Shown here: positions 14,940 to 23,544 of the stretch, in pieces
Layout: every line of letters starts with the position of its first letter
Position numbering within the stretch: position 1 is the first letter of the stretch
NCBI GenBank assembly: GCA_020725025.1
Contig: DYFV01000040.1
Span: 1-45,424, forward strand
Length of the DNA: 45,424 bases
Direction: 5' to 3'
DNA from: Azoarcus sp.
GTDB lineage: Bacteria > Pseudomonadota > Gammaproteobacteria > Burkholderiales > Rhodocyclaceae
Position numbers and translations under genes: made by a program
The notes under the pieces: generated by a model
Told to the model about the DNA's origin: nothing
The model's database searches: none
The model's input: the letters and a program-made list of their open reading frames with translations, nothing else

Positions 14940-17689
14940 ACGGGGGCACTCGCGACGGACATTGACCCCGCCGCCTCGACGCGCAGCGCGCAATACTTGA
15001 ACTCCGGGATCTTGCCGAAGGGATCGAGGGCGGGCTGGGTGAGCAGGTTGGCCGCCGCTTCCACGTAGCAGAAGGGCATGAAGGCGGCGCCGCGCTGCAT
15101 CCCCGGGTCGGCGCGCGCCTCGAGCTCGATCGCGCCGCGCCGCGTCGTGAGCCGCACCCGCGACCCGCTCGGCAAGCCCAGCGCGGCGAGCTCCTCCGGA
15201 TGCATGGCGCACCAGGGCGCGGGCTCGAGGGCGTCGAGCACGTCGGCGCGGCGGGTCATCGAGCCGGTGTGCCAGTGTTCGAGCACGCGGCCGGTGATGA
15301 GCACGAGCGGATAGTCGGCATCGGGAAGCTCGGCCGCCGGCAGGGGCGCGACCGGGACGAAGCGTCCGCGCCCAGAGGGCGTCGGGAAGTGGTCGGTGAA
15401 GAGCACCGGCTGGGAAGGCTCGCCCTCCTTGAATCGCGGCGCCACCGCCGCGCCCTCGCGCTCCAGCTCGGCCCAGGAGATGCCGGCATAGCTCGGCAGC
15501 GCGTGCCTGAGCTCCTCGAAGACCTCGTGGGGCCCGGCGTAATCCCAGGCGAGCCCGAGCCGGCGCGCCATCTCCTGCACGATCCACCAGTCGGGCCGGG
15601 CCTCGCCGGGCAGCGGCAGCACGGGACGGGCGAGCTGCACCAGGCGGTCGGTGTTGGTGAAGCTGCCGGTCTTCTCCATGAGGCTGGAGGCGGGCAGGAT
15701 CACGTCGGCGAGCATTGCGGTCTCGGTGAGGAAGAGGTCCTGCACCACCAGATGCTCCAGTCCGGCGAGCGCGTCGCGGGCGTGGGCGAGATCGGGGTCG
15801 GACATGGCCGGGTTCTCGCCCAGGATGTACATGCCGCGTATCTTTCCGGCGGCCGCGGCGTCCATGATCTCGACCACCGTGAGGCCGGCGACGTCCGAGA
15901 GCGGCGCCTGCCACAGCGCCTCGAAGTGCGCCCGCACCGCCGGGTCGGCGACCCGCTGGTAGTCGGGGAACATCATGGGTATGAGACCGGCGTCCGAGGC
16001 GCCCTGCACGTTGTTCTGCCCGCGCAGCGGATGCAGGCCCGTGCCGCGCCGCCCCACCTGGCCGGTCATGAGCGCGAGCGCGATGAGGCAGCGCGAGTTG
16101 TCGGTGCCGTGGACGTGCTGGGAGATGCCCATGCCCCAGAAGATCATGCTGTCGGGTCCGCGGGCGTAGGCGCGCGCGACCTCGCGCACCGTTGCGGCGT
16201 CGATGCCGGTGACGGCCGCGGTCTTCTCCGGCGGGAAAGCGAGCGCGGTTTCGCGGAAGGCCTCGAAGCCCTCGGTGCGCTCGGCGATGAAGGCGGGATC
16301 GGTGAGCCCCTCCTCGATGATGACGCATGCCATCGAGAGCAGCAGCGTCACGTCCGCGTCGGGCCGGAACTGGAGGAAGCGCCAGGCGTGGCGCGCCAGC
16401 GGAGTCTCGCGCGGGTCCATCAGCACCAGCCGGGTGCCGCGCGCCGCCGCATTCTTCATGAAGGCGGCCGCCACCGGATGGTTGGCTGCGGGGTTGGCCC
16501 CGATGATGATCGCCACGTCGGCGTAGGCGATGTCGCGCACCGGGTTGGACACCGCCCCCGAGCCGATGCCTTCGAGCAGCGCCGCCACCGAGGAGGCGTG
16601 GCAGAGCCGCGTGCAGTGGTCCACGTTGTGGGTGCCGAAGCCCACCCGCACCAGCTTCTGGAAGAGATAGGCCTCTTCGTTGCTGCCCTTGGCCGAGCCG
16701 AAGCCCGCCAGGGCGTGGGGTCCGTGCGCCGCCTTGATGCGGGCGAGCCCGCCGGCGGCGAAGTCGAGCGCCTCCTCCCAGCTCGCCTCGCGGAAGGCGG
16801 CGAGGGGGTTCGACGGATCCAGGTCCACGCCCTTGGGCACGCCCGGCCGGCGGATGAGCGGCATGGTGAGACGCTCGGCGTTGCGACCGTAGCCGAAGCC
16901 GTAGCGCCCCTTCACGCACAGCCGCCCGGCGTTGGCCGGCCCGTCGCGGCCCTCCACGTGCACGATCTTCGCCGCGGCGCCCTCGCCCGCCACATGGTAG
17001 GTGACCTGGCAGCCCACGCCGCAGTAGGGGCAAAGCGAGTCGACGCTCCTGGTGACCGGCGCCTGGGCCGCGGGGCGCAAGGCCCCGGTCGGACAGGCCT
17101 GCACGCACTCGCCGCAACCGACGCAGGTGGAGGTCCCCATCGGGTCGTCGAAGTCGAACACGATGGCGGTGTCCGCCCCGCGCCGGGCCAGTCCGATCAC
17201 GTCGTTCACCTGCTCCTCGCGGCAGGCGCGCACGCAGCGGGTGCACTGGATGCAGGCGGAGAGATCGACCGCGATGGCGGGGTGGCTGCGGTCCGGCGCG
17301 GGTTGCGCGCGCGGGGCGAAGCGGCTCTCCCTCACGCCCAGCCGCTCGCACCACACGGCGAGCTCCGAATCCGGCTTCTCCGCCGCCGCCGGCACCTCGG
17401 CGCGCAGGAGCTCCAGCACCATGCGCTGGGCGGCGCGGGCGCGGGCGCTTTCGGCCCGGACCTTCATGCCGTCCTTCGGCGCGCGGCAGCAGGACGGGGC
17501 GAGCACGCGCTCGCCGTCGATCTCGACCACGCAGGCGCGGCAGTTGCCGTCGGCCCGCAGGCCGTCCGTGTAGCACAGGTGCGGGATGTCGACCCCGGCA
17601 CGGCGTGCGGCGACGAGGATGGTCTCGCCCGGCTGGGCCTCCACGGCGCGGCCATCGAGCTCGAAGCGGACGGGTTCGATCCGGCTCAT
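14936..17689 (-). CDS. fdsA: NAD-dependent formate dehydrogenase, alpha (molybdenum) subunit
   Basis: A 917-residue molybdopterin oxidoreductase that oxidises formate to CO2. The N-terminal [2Fe-2S] domain uses C39, C50, C53 and C67/68. Further Fe-S ligand sets are C146/149/152/156, C189/192/195/199 and C220/223/227/258. The active site is C363-H364 in TRLCHASS, so this is a cysteine, not selenocysteine, enzyme. The C-terminal molybdopterin-binding domain is complete. Its start overlaps the FdsGB stop (ATGA). It closes the long leftward catabolic gene run. Formate is a product of BoxC, which gives this enzyme an obvious local substrate. The stop codon lies in a REP head. Confidence 0.92.
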   Translation of the reverse strand: MSRIEPVRFELDGRAVEAQPGETILVAARRAGVDIPHLCYTDGLRADGNCRACVVEIDGERVLAPSCCRAPKDGMKVRAESARARAAQRMVLELLRAEVPAAAEKPDSELAVWCERLGVRESRFAPRAQPAPDRSHPAIAVDLSACIQCTRCVRACREEQVNDVIGLARRGADTAIVFDFDDPMGTSTCVGCGECVQACPTGALRPAAQAPVTRSVDSLCPYCGVGCQVTYHVAGEGAAAKIVHVEGRDGPANAGRLCVKGRYGFGYGRNAERLTMPLIRRPGVPKGVDLDPSNPLAAFREASWEEALDFAAGGLARIKAAHGPHALAGFGSAKGSNEEAYLFQKLVRVGFGTHNVDHCTRLCHASSVAALLEGIGSGAVSNPVRDIAYADVAIIIGANPAANHPVAAAFMKNAAARGTRLVLMDPRETPLARHAWRFLQFRPDADVTLLLSMACVIIEEGLTDPAFIAERTEGFEAFRETALAFPPEKTAAVTGIDAATVREVARAYARGPDSMIFWGMGISQHVHGTDNSRCLIALALMTGQVGRRGTGLHPLRGQNNVQGASDAGLIPMMFPDYQRVADPAVRAHFEALWQAPLSDVAGLTVVEIMDAAAAGKIRGMYILGENPAMSDPDLAHARDALAGLEHLVVQDLFLTETAMLADVILPASSLMEKTGSFTNTDRLVQLARPVLPLPGEARPDWWIVQEMARRLGLAWDYAGPHEVFEELRHALPSYAGISWAELEREGAAVAPRFKEGEPSQPVLFTDHFPTPSGRGRFVPVAPLPAAELPDADYPLVLITGRVLEHWHTGSMTRRADVLDALEPAPWCAMHPEELAALGLPSGSRVRLTTRRGAIELEARADPGMQRGAAFMPFCYVEAAANLLTQPALDPFGKIPEFKYCALRVEAAGSMSVASAPV

Positions 17690-19350
17690 GCTTCACCTCC
17701 TTCGGCGCCCACTTCCTGCGGGAAGTAGCGCAGGACCGAGCGCATCGGATTGGGCGCGGCCTGGCCCAGGCCGCAGATCGAGGCGTCCATCATTGCCTGC
17801 CCCAGCTCGGTGAGCAGCGCCGCGTCCCATTGGGGCGCACGCATGAGCTCGGCCGCCTTGGCGGTGCCCACCCGGCAGGGCGTGCACTGGCCGCAGGACT
17901 CGTGGGCGAAGAAGTCCATCGCGTTCTCGGCGAGGAGCCGCGCGCGGTCGTGCTGCGAGAACACCACGATCGCCGCCGAGCCGATGAAGCAGCCATGGGG
18001 CGCCAGCGTGTCGAAGTCGAGCGGCACGTCGGCGAGGCTCGCCGGCAGGATGCCGCCCGAGGCGCCGCCCGGGAAGTAGCCGTAGAGCTGGTGACCGGGG
18101 AGCATGCCGCCGCAATGCTCGTCGACGAGCTCGCGCAGGGTGATGCCGGCGTCGGTCACCACCACGCCGGGCTTCGCCACACGCCCGCTCACCGAGAAGC
18201 TGCGCAGCCCCTTGCGGCCATTGCGCCCGTGTCCGGCGAACCACCCGGCGCCGCGCTCCACGATGTCGCGCACCCACCACAGGGTCTCGAGGTTGTGCTC
18301 CAGCGTCGGCCGCCCGAACAGCCCCACCTGCGCCACGAAGGGCGGGCGCAGGCGCGGCATGCCGCGCTTGCCCTCGATGGACTCGATCATGGCCGACTCC
18401 TCGCCGCACACGTAGGCGCCGGCGCCGCGGCGCAGCTCGATGGGCGGCAAGTCCGACCATGCCTCGCGCACCCGGGCGAGCTCCTCGGCGAGGAGCTGGC
18501 GCAGCGCCGGGTACTCGTCGCGCACGTAGATCCAGACGGCCTCTATTCCCACCACGCGGGTGGCGACGAGCATGCCCTCGATGAAGCGGTGCGGGTCGGT
18601 CTCCAGGTAGTGGCGGTCCTTGAAGGTGCCCGGCTCGCCCTCGTCCACGTTCACCGCGAGGTAGCGCGGCGCGGGCTCGGCCGCCACCGCGCGCCACTTG
18701 CGGGCGGCCGGGAAACCGGCCCCCCCCAGGCCTCGCAGGCCGGCCGCGTCGAGGGCGGCGAGCACGTCTGCCGCGGCGCAGGCGCCGCTCGCGACCGCCT
18801 CCCACAGGCGATAGCCGCCGGCGGCCCGGTAGGCGTCGAAGCGGACCGCATCGGGGAGCGGCTCCTGGCGCTCGACCTTCGCGACGACCGCCGCGACGCG
18901 CTCGGGGTCGGCGTGGGGCACCGGGTTGCGGCCCACCACGGCCACCGGCGCGCTGTCGCAGCGTCCCACGCAGGGCACGCGCTGCACGCGCACCTCGGCC
19001 CCGAGGCGCTGCGCCAGATCCGCCGCGAGCTCGGCCCCGCCCGCCATGGCACAGGAGAGGGAGTCGCATACACGCACGGTGAGCGCGGGCGGCGCCGCTT
19101 CACCCTGCTTCACCACGTCGAAGTGGTGATAGAAGGTGGCGACCTCGTACACCTCGGCGCGCGCGAGCTTCATCGCCTCGGCCAGCGCGGCGAGATGGTC
19201 GGCATGCAGCGCGCCGTGGGTATCCTGCAGCCGGTGCAGGTACTCGATGAGACGCTCGCGGCGCGGTTCCTCTCCGGCGAGCGCGGCAGCGGCCGCGGCA
19301 CGCGCCGCCTCGGGCAGCGGCGCGGGGCGGCGTCCGATTCTTGCGGACAT
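17686..19350 (-). CDS. fdsB: NAD-dependent formate dehydrogenase, fused gamma-beta (NuoE-NuoF-like) subunit
   Basis: A 554-residue diaphorase subunit joining two modules that are separate FdsG and FdsB in Cupriavidus. Residues 1-160 are NuoE/FdsG-like with [2Fe-2S] ligands C95, C100, C127 and C131. Residues 200-554 are NuoF/FdsB-like with the FMN/NADH region (RGLGGAGFPAARKW, GAGAYVCGEESAMIES) and [4Fe-4S] motif SCGQCTPC. It passes formate electrons from FdsA to NAD+. I chose the ATG at 19350, preceded by GAGGAG at good spacing, over an in-frame ATG at 19371. The fused protein covers both modules without frameshift. Confidence 0.9.
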   Translation of the reverse strand: MSARIGRRPAPLPEAARAAAAAALAGEEPRRERLIEYLHRLQDTHGALHADHLAALAEAMKLARAEVYEVATFYHHFDVVKQGEAAPPALTVRVCDSLSCAMAGGAELAADLAQRLGAEVRVQRVPCVGRCDSAPVAVVGRNPVPHADPERVAAVVAKVERQEPLPDAVRFDAYRAAGGYRLWEAVASGACAAADVLAALDAAGLRGLGGAGFPAARKWRAVAAEPAPRYLAVNVDEGEPGTFKDRHYLETDPHRFIEGMLVATRVVGIEAVWIYVRDEYPALRQLLAEELARVREAWSDLPPIELRRGAGAYVCGEESAMIESIEGKRGMPRLRPPFVAQVGLFGRPTLEHNLETLWWVRDIVERGAGWFAGHGRNGRKGLRSFSVSGRVAKPGVVVTDAGITLRELVDEHCGGMLPGHQLYGYFPGGASGGILPASLADVPLDFDTLAPHGCFIGSAAIVVFSQHDRARLLAENAMDFFAHESCGQCTPCRVGTAKAAELMRAPQWDAALLTELGQAMMDASICGLGQAAPNPMRSVLRYFPQEVGAEGGEA

Positions 19351-19398
19351 CTTGTAGTCTCCTCGCGGCATCCCCGGCGGCCAGCCGGCCGCCGTTCC

Positions 19399-20940
19399 TC
19401 ACCCTGCGTGGAAGCGCCGTCCGGGCTGCAGCGCGAGGCGCTGCAGGAGCGGCGACACGCGGTAACGCTCCTCGCCGTAATGCTCGCACAGATTGCGCAG
19501 CACGGCGGCGACGAAGGCGGGTCCCAGCGCGTCGGCCCAGGCGAGCGGCCCCTGCGGGTAATTGGTACCGTAGCGCATCGCGGTGTCGATGTCTGCCGCG
19601 CTGCCGATCCCCTGCAGGACGGCGTCCGCCGCCTCGTTGGCGAGCATCGCCACCGTGCGCAGGCACACCAGGCCCGCCACATCGTCGATGCGCGACACGA
19701 CCAGCCCCGCGCGCTGCAGGGTGCCGACCACCGCAGCCCAGGCGCCGTGGCCGCACTTGTCGGCGCGGGCGAGGACCACCCGCGGCGTGGCGGCGTAGTC
19801 GCGGGCGAGGTCGAGGAGCACCAGGTTGGCCACGCCCTCTTCGGCCGCGCGCCGGGTGGCGGTGCGCCCATCGGAGAGGGCCAGGCGGGCCGCGCCGATC
19901 TCGATCCAGCCCTGGCCGGCGCCTTCGCCCGGAGCGCGGCGCACCTCCACGCCGGCCGCCTCCAGCCGGGCGACGAGCGGGACGGCTGCGGCGAGGTCAC
20001 CCACCACCGTCAGGCGCGACTCGCCCGCATGCGCCGGCTCGGCCTCCGGCTCGGGACGCGCCGCGGCCTCGGCGTAGTCGTAGAAGCCGCGCCCGCTCTT
20101 TCTCCCCAGCCGCCCGGCCGCCACCAGCTCCTGCTGGATCAGGCTGGGGGTGAAGCGGCGGTCGCCGAAGTACGCGTCGAACACCGAGCGGGTCACCGCG
20201 AAGTTCACGTCGTGGCCGATGAGGTCCATCAGCTCGAAGGGGCCCATGGGGAAGCCGCAGCCCTCGCGCAGGGCGGCGTCGAGGGTGGCCGGGGCGGCGG
20301 CATCCTCCGCCAGCACCCGCAGCGCCTCGGCGTAGTAGGGACGCGCGACCCGGTTCACGATGAAGCCCGGCGTGGACTTCGCGTACACCGGCACCTTGCC
20401 CCAGGCGCGCGCAGTGGCGTGCAGGCACTCGGCCACCGCCGGCTCGGTGGCGAGTCCGGACACGATCTCGACGAGCTTCATGCGCGGCGCAGGATTGAAG
20501 AAGTGCAGTCCGGCGAGCCTTCCGGGGCGCACGAGCGCGGCCCCCATGGCGGTGACCGAGAGCGAGGAGGTGTTGGTGGCGAGGATGGCCTCGGGCGCGA
20601 GCAGGGCCTCCAGCTCGCGCAGCAGGGACTGCTTGACCTCCAGGTTCTCCACGATCGCCTCGATGGCGAGACCCGCGTCGGCCGCCGGGGCGAGCTCGGT
20701 CACCGGGGTGAGCCGGGCGATCGCCGCCGCCCGCTCGGCCTCGGCGAGCTTGCCCCTGGAGACCAGGAAGGCGAGGTCCTTGGCGATGGCCGCCATCCCG
20801 CGCTCCACCGCCTCCCAGCGGGTGTCGAAGAGGTACACCGGGTGGCCGGCCAGCGCGGCGACGTGGGCGATGCCGCTGCCCATGGCGCCGGCGCCGATCA
20901 CCAGCACCTTCACCCGCTTATCGAGCGCCTGCGTCGTCAT
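19399..20940 (-). CDS. 3-hydroxyacyl-CoA dehydrogenase (3-hydroxyadipyl-CoA type)
   Basis: A 513-residue NAD-dependent dehydrogenase of the PaaH/PaaC type. The Rossmann motif is GAGAMGSGIA near residue 14. The NTSSLSV segment and the catalytic histidine with its partner glutamate (HFFNPAPRMKLVEIV) follow, then a duplicated C-terminal domain up to RRFHAG. In this cluster it is expected to oxidise 3-hydroxyadipyl-CoA to 3-oxoadipyl-CoA for the thiolase at 39354. Specificity is inferred from context. The ATG at 20940 is used; the longer frame reads antisense of rubredoxin-region sequence. Rubredoxin lies 11 bases upstream. Confidence 0.88.
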   Translation of the reverse strand: MTTQALDKRVKVLVIGAGAMGSGIAHVAALAGHPVYLFDTRWEAVERGMAAIAKDLAFLVSRGKLAEAERAAAIARLTPVTELAPAADAGLAIEAIVENLEVKQSLLRELEALLAPEAILATNTSSLSVTAMGAALVRPGRLAGLHFFNPAPRMKLVEIVSGLATEPAVAECLHATARAWGKVPVYAKSTPGFIVNRVARPYYAEALRVLAEDAAAPATLDAALREGCGFPMGPFELMDLIGHDVNFAVTRSVFDAYFGDRRFTPSLIQQELVAAGRLGRKSGRGFYDYAEAAARPEPEAEPAHAGESRLTVVGDLAAAVPLVARLEAAGVEVRRAPGEGAGQGWIEIGAARLALSDGRTATRRAAEEGVANLVLLDLARDYAATPRVVLARADKCGHGAWAAVVGTLQRAGLVVSRIDDVAGLVCLRTVAMLANEAADAVLQGIGSAADIDTAMRYGTNYPQGPLAWADALGPAFVAAVLRNLCEHYGEERYRVSPLLQRLALQPGRRFHAG

Positions 20941-20951
20941 CGACCCCGCCC

Positions 20952-21116
20952 TCACTCTTCCAGGCCGATGAAGTTGTCCTTGGGGGTGCCGCAGTCGGGG
21001 CACACCCAGTCGGCGGGCACGTCCTCCCACACGGTGCCGGCGGCGATGCCTTCCTCGGGGAGGCCCTGGGTCTCGTCGTAGGGGAAGAAGCAGGCGCTGC
21101 ACTGGTATTTGGCCAT
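20952..21116 (-). CDS. rubredoxin
   Basis: A 54-residue one-electron carrier with a single Fe(Cys)4 site. Translating the minus strand from 21116 gives MAKYQCSACFFPYDE, and later GIAAGTVWEDVPADWVCPDC. The ligands are C6, C9, C39 and C42, and the aromatic Y/F/W core of rubredoxins is present. A GAGGAG site precedes the ATG by 7 bases. The gene is 11 bases upstream of the hydroxyacyl-CoA dehydrogenase and 43 bases after the quinone oxidoreductase, so it is part of the catabolic operon. Its partner is not evident; BoxA/BoxB or a hemerythrin-linked system are possible. Confidence 0.93.
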   Translation of the reverse strand: MAKYQCSACFFPYDETQGLPEEGIAAGTVWEDVPADWVCPDCGTPKDNFIGLEE

Positions 21117-21159
21117 GATGGCTCTCCTCGTCTCTCTGTTGTGCCGTGGGTCGGGGGTA

Positions 21160-22155
21160 TCAGTCGTTATCGTTCTTCTCGCCCGGCAGCACGACCAGCT
21201 TGCCGGGCGCCTCGCGCCGCGCCAGCGCGAAGAGCGCTTCGCGGGAGCGTGAGAGCGGGTAGGTGCCGGTGACGCGGGGGACCAGCGAGCCGTCGGCGAA
21301 ACCGGCCAGGATCGCGCCGACCTGAGCAGCGGCGGCCTCGGGCTCGCGGCGCATGAGCTCGTCCCAGAACACGCCCATGGCCTCGCAGCCTTTCAGGAGC
21401 AGCAGGTTCGCGGGGATGCGCGGGATCTCGCCGGCGGCGAAGCCGATGATCAGGACGCGCCCGCGCCAGGCGGTGGCGCGCAGGGCCGCCTCGGTGAAGG
21501 CGCCGCCCACCACGTCCACCACGACGTCGGCGCCGCGCCCGCCGGTGGCGGCCTTCACCGCCTCCTTCAGGTCCTCGTGGACATAGTCGATGAGCACCTC
21601 GGCGCCCGCCTCGCGGCACAGAGCGAGCCGCTCGGGCGAGCCGGCCGCGGCGATCACGCGGGCCCCGGCGGCGCGGGCGATCTGCACCGCGGCGAGCCCC
21701 ACGCCGCCGGCGGCCCCCAGCACCAGCACGGTCTCGCCGGCCTTCATGCGGGCACGGTCGTGCAGGCCGAACCAGGCGGTGCCGTAAGCGACCAGGCCTG
21801 CCGCCGCGGCCTCGAAGCCCACCGCGTCGGGCAGCCGCCAGGTCTGGCTCGCCTTGGCGCGGCAGGTCTCCGCGTAGCCGCCGTAGGAGGTGAAGGCGCA
21901 TACGCGCTCGCCCACCCGCAGGTGGTCCACGCCCTCGCCCACCGCCACCACCGTGCCGGCGATCTCGCCGCCGGGCGAGAAGGGCGCGGGCGGACGGACC
22001 TGGTATTTCCCCTGCACGATGAGCGTGTCGTAGAAGTTCACGCCGGCCGCGGACACTCGGATCACCACCTCGCCCGGGCCGGGCGCCGGATCGGGGAGCT
22101 CGCCCACGCGCAGGGCGTCGATCGGGCCGAAGGCGTCGCAGATCAGGGCTCTCAC
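21160..22155 (-). CDS. NADPH:quinone oxidoreductase-family protein (zinc-free MDR)
   Basis: A 331-residue medium-chain dehydrogenase/reductase of the quinone oxidoreductase branch. The N-terminal catalytic half ([16 protein letters not shown]) lacks the zinc-binding cysteines of alcohol dehydrogenases. The Rossmann motif [15 protein letters not shown] lies near residue 145. The substrate could be a quinone or an enoyl-CoA/enone in the pathway; sequence alone does not decide. It lies 10 bases after the crotonase-like gene and upstream of rubredoxin. The C-terminus (GEKNDND) is short and polar. Confidence 0.88.
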   Translation of the reverse strand: MRALICDAFGPIDALRVGELPDPAPGPGEVVIRVSAAGVNFYDTLIVQGKYQVRPPAPFSPGGEIAGTVVAVGEGVDHLRVGERVCAFTSYGGYAETCRAKASQTWRLPDAVGFEAAAAGLVAYGTAWFGLHDRARMKAGETVLVLGAAGGVGLAAVQIARAAGARVIAAAGSPERLALCREAGAEVLIDYVHEDLKEAVKAATGGRGADVVVDVVGGAFTEAALRATAWRGRVLIIGFAAGEIPRIPANLLLLKGCEAMGVFWDELMRREPEAAAAQVGAILAGFADGSLVPRVTGTYPLSRSREALFALARREAPGKLVVLPGEKNDND

Positions 22156-22165
22156 GGCGGCTCCC

Positions 22166-22969
22166 TCAGAACGGCGCCGAGGGCGGGAAGACCGGCGTGC
22201 GTCGCTCCCGCACCGCGGCGAGCCCCTCGCGCACCTCGGGCCCGGTGAAGCCCAGCATCTCCAGGGCCACCGAGTTGTCGAAGATGGGCCCGGCCTGGCG
22301 CAGCCAGTTGTTGAGGCTGTGCTTGGTCCAGCGTAGTGCCGTCTGCGGGCCGGCGGCGAGCCGGCCGGCGATCTCCCGCGCGGTCTCGAGGAGCTTGTCG
22401 CCCTCCACCGCCATAGATACCAGCCCGATGCGCTCGGCCTCCTCGCCGCTCACCTCGTCGGAGAGCAGCAGGTGGAGCTTGGCCTTGGCCATGCCGCACA
22501 GGAGCGGCCAGATGATGGCCGCGTGGTCGCCCGCCGCCACGCCCAGACGCGTGTGCCCGTCGATGAGCCGTGCGTCCTTGGCCGCGATGGAGATGTCGGC
22601 GAGCAGGGCCACCGCCAGTCCGCCGCCCACCGCCGGGCCGTTGATGGCCGAGACGATGAGCTTGGAGCAATTGACCATGTTGTAGACGATGTCCCGCGCC
22701 TCCTTCCACACGCGGGCCCGGTGCTCGAAGGAGTCGGCCATGTCGGCCACCAGATCCAGCGTACCGCCGCCGGAAAAGCCTTTCGCCTGGCCGCGCACGA
22801 TGACGACCGAGATGGCCGGGTCGCGCTCGATGTCGCGCCAGATGTCGGCCAGCTCGCCGTGTCCGGCGCGGTCGGCGACGGGGAGCTTGCCGTCGCGGCC
22901 CATGACGAGCTCGGCGACGCCGTTGCCGAGGGGGTGGAGGGTGAGGCTGGTGTAGCGGGTGTAGTCCAT
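22166..22969 (-). CDS. enoyl-CoA hydratase/isomerase-family (crotonase-fold) protein
   Basis: A 267-residue crotonase-fold protein. Both oxyanion-hole segments are recognisable: [11 protein letters not shown] near residues 64-74 and [10 protein letters not shown] at 110-119. The two glutamates that hydrate enoyl-CoAs in rat-type crotonase (E144, E164) align with H139/T140 and L165/H166, so neither is kept. It may be an isomerase or perform a different step, for example moving the double bond of 3,4-dehydroadipyl-CoA. Position suggests beta-oxidation of the BoxD product. A REP pair separates it from the upstream thioesterase. Confidence 0.85.
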   Translation of the reverse strand: MDYTRYTSLTLHPLGNGVAELVMGRDGKLPVADRAGHGELADIWRDIERDPAISVVIVRGQAKGFSGGGTLDLVADMADSFEHRARVWKEARDIVYNMVNCSKLIVSAINGPAVGGGLAVALLADISIAAKDARLIDGHTRLGVAAGDHAAIIWPLLCGMAKAKLHLLLSDEVSGEEAERIGLVSMAVEGDKLLETAREIAGRLAAGPQTALRWTKHSLNNWLRQAGPIFDNSVALEMLGFTGPEVREGLAAVRERRTPVFPPSAPF

Positions 22970-23004
22970 GTGTGATCCTGTTCGATAGGCGGGAGCGCGG
23001 GCCC

Positions 23005-23098
23005 GTAGCCCGGATGGAGCGAAGCGGAATCCGGGGAGCGGCCACGCACCGCCGCCGGCTGTTCCCGGATTCCGGCCTGCGGCCTGCATCCGGGCTAC
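23005..23098. repeat. REP-like inverted pair D
   Basis: The left copy GTAGCCCGGATGGAGCGAAG (23005 on) carries the GCGGAATCCGGG arm. The mirrored copy closes at 23098 with CATCCGGGCTAC. Unlike pairs A and B it lies between two genes on the same strand (thioesterase and crotonase-like), inside the catabolic run. It could therefore cause partial termination or mRNA processing within the operon. Confidence 0.8.
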
Positions 23099-23119
23099 GG
23101 TGTCGGGGAGACCCCGGCT

Positions 23120-23533
23120 TCAATCCACGAAATACCGCCCGAACCGCTCCCGCCACTCCGGCTCGATCGGGACCGGGCGCGGGGCGCCGTCCAGCGCCGC
23201 CCACACCACGGTCTGCTTCGCCGCGAAGCGCACTTTCCCGTCCTTCATCGCCGAGATCGCCAGCCGCATGGAGCTCCCGCCCAGGTGCTCCACCGCCAGG
23301 GAGAAGGTCAGCTCGTCCCCATGCACGCTCGGCGCCAGGAAGTCCGCCTCCAGGTGGCGCATCGGTACGCCGCGCTTGATCTCGGAGTGCAGGGTGAAGA
23401 AGTTCACCCCCAGCCCCTCGTCGAACCAGTCCTCGACGAGTTCGTTGCACAGCACAAGGTACTGGGGGTAGAAGACGATGCCTGCGGGGTCGCAGTGGTG
23501 GAAACGAATGAGTTTGGTGCGTTCGAAGACCAT
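23120..23533 (-). CDS. hotdog-fold thioesterase, probably benzoyl-CoA thioesterase
   Basis: A 137-residue thioesterase of the 4-hydroxybenzoyl-CoA thioesterase family. The active-site motif HHCDPAGIVFYPQY carries D15, the catalytic aspartate. Length is normal. A benzoyl-CoA thioesterase of this family has been described from the box cluster of Azoarcus evansii, where it frees CoA when benzoyl-CoA accumulates. The same role is the best guess here. The gene lies 11 bases after the alpha/beta hydrolase and is followed by a REP pair. Confidence 0.87.
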   Translation of the reverse strand: MVFERTKLIRFHHCDPAGIVFYPQYLVLCNELVEDWFDEGLGVNFFTLHSEIKRGVPMRHLEADFLAPSVHGDELTFSLAVEHLGGSSMRLAISAMKDGKVRFAAKQTVVWAALDGAPRPVPIEPEWRERFGRYFVD

Positions 23534-23544
23534 GGGTCTGCCTC

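Noticed and set aside
17605..21081. Open frame of 1158 codons on the plus strand
   Set aside because: It runs antisense across fdsGB, the 3-hydroxyacyl-CoA dehydrogenase and rubredoxin, all with clear family motifs. Its translation is His/Arg/Gly/Ala-rich with no motif, as expected of an antisense frame in high-GC DNA.
4001..23098. CRISPR array or insertion-sequence ends
   Set aside because: The repeats are mirror-image pairs far apart, without regular spacers, cas genes, transposase or target-site duplications. A REP-like family explains them better.
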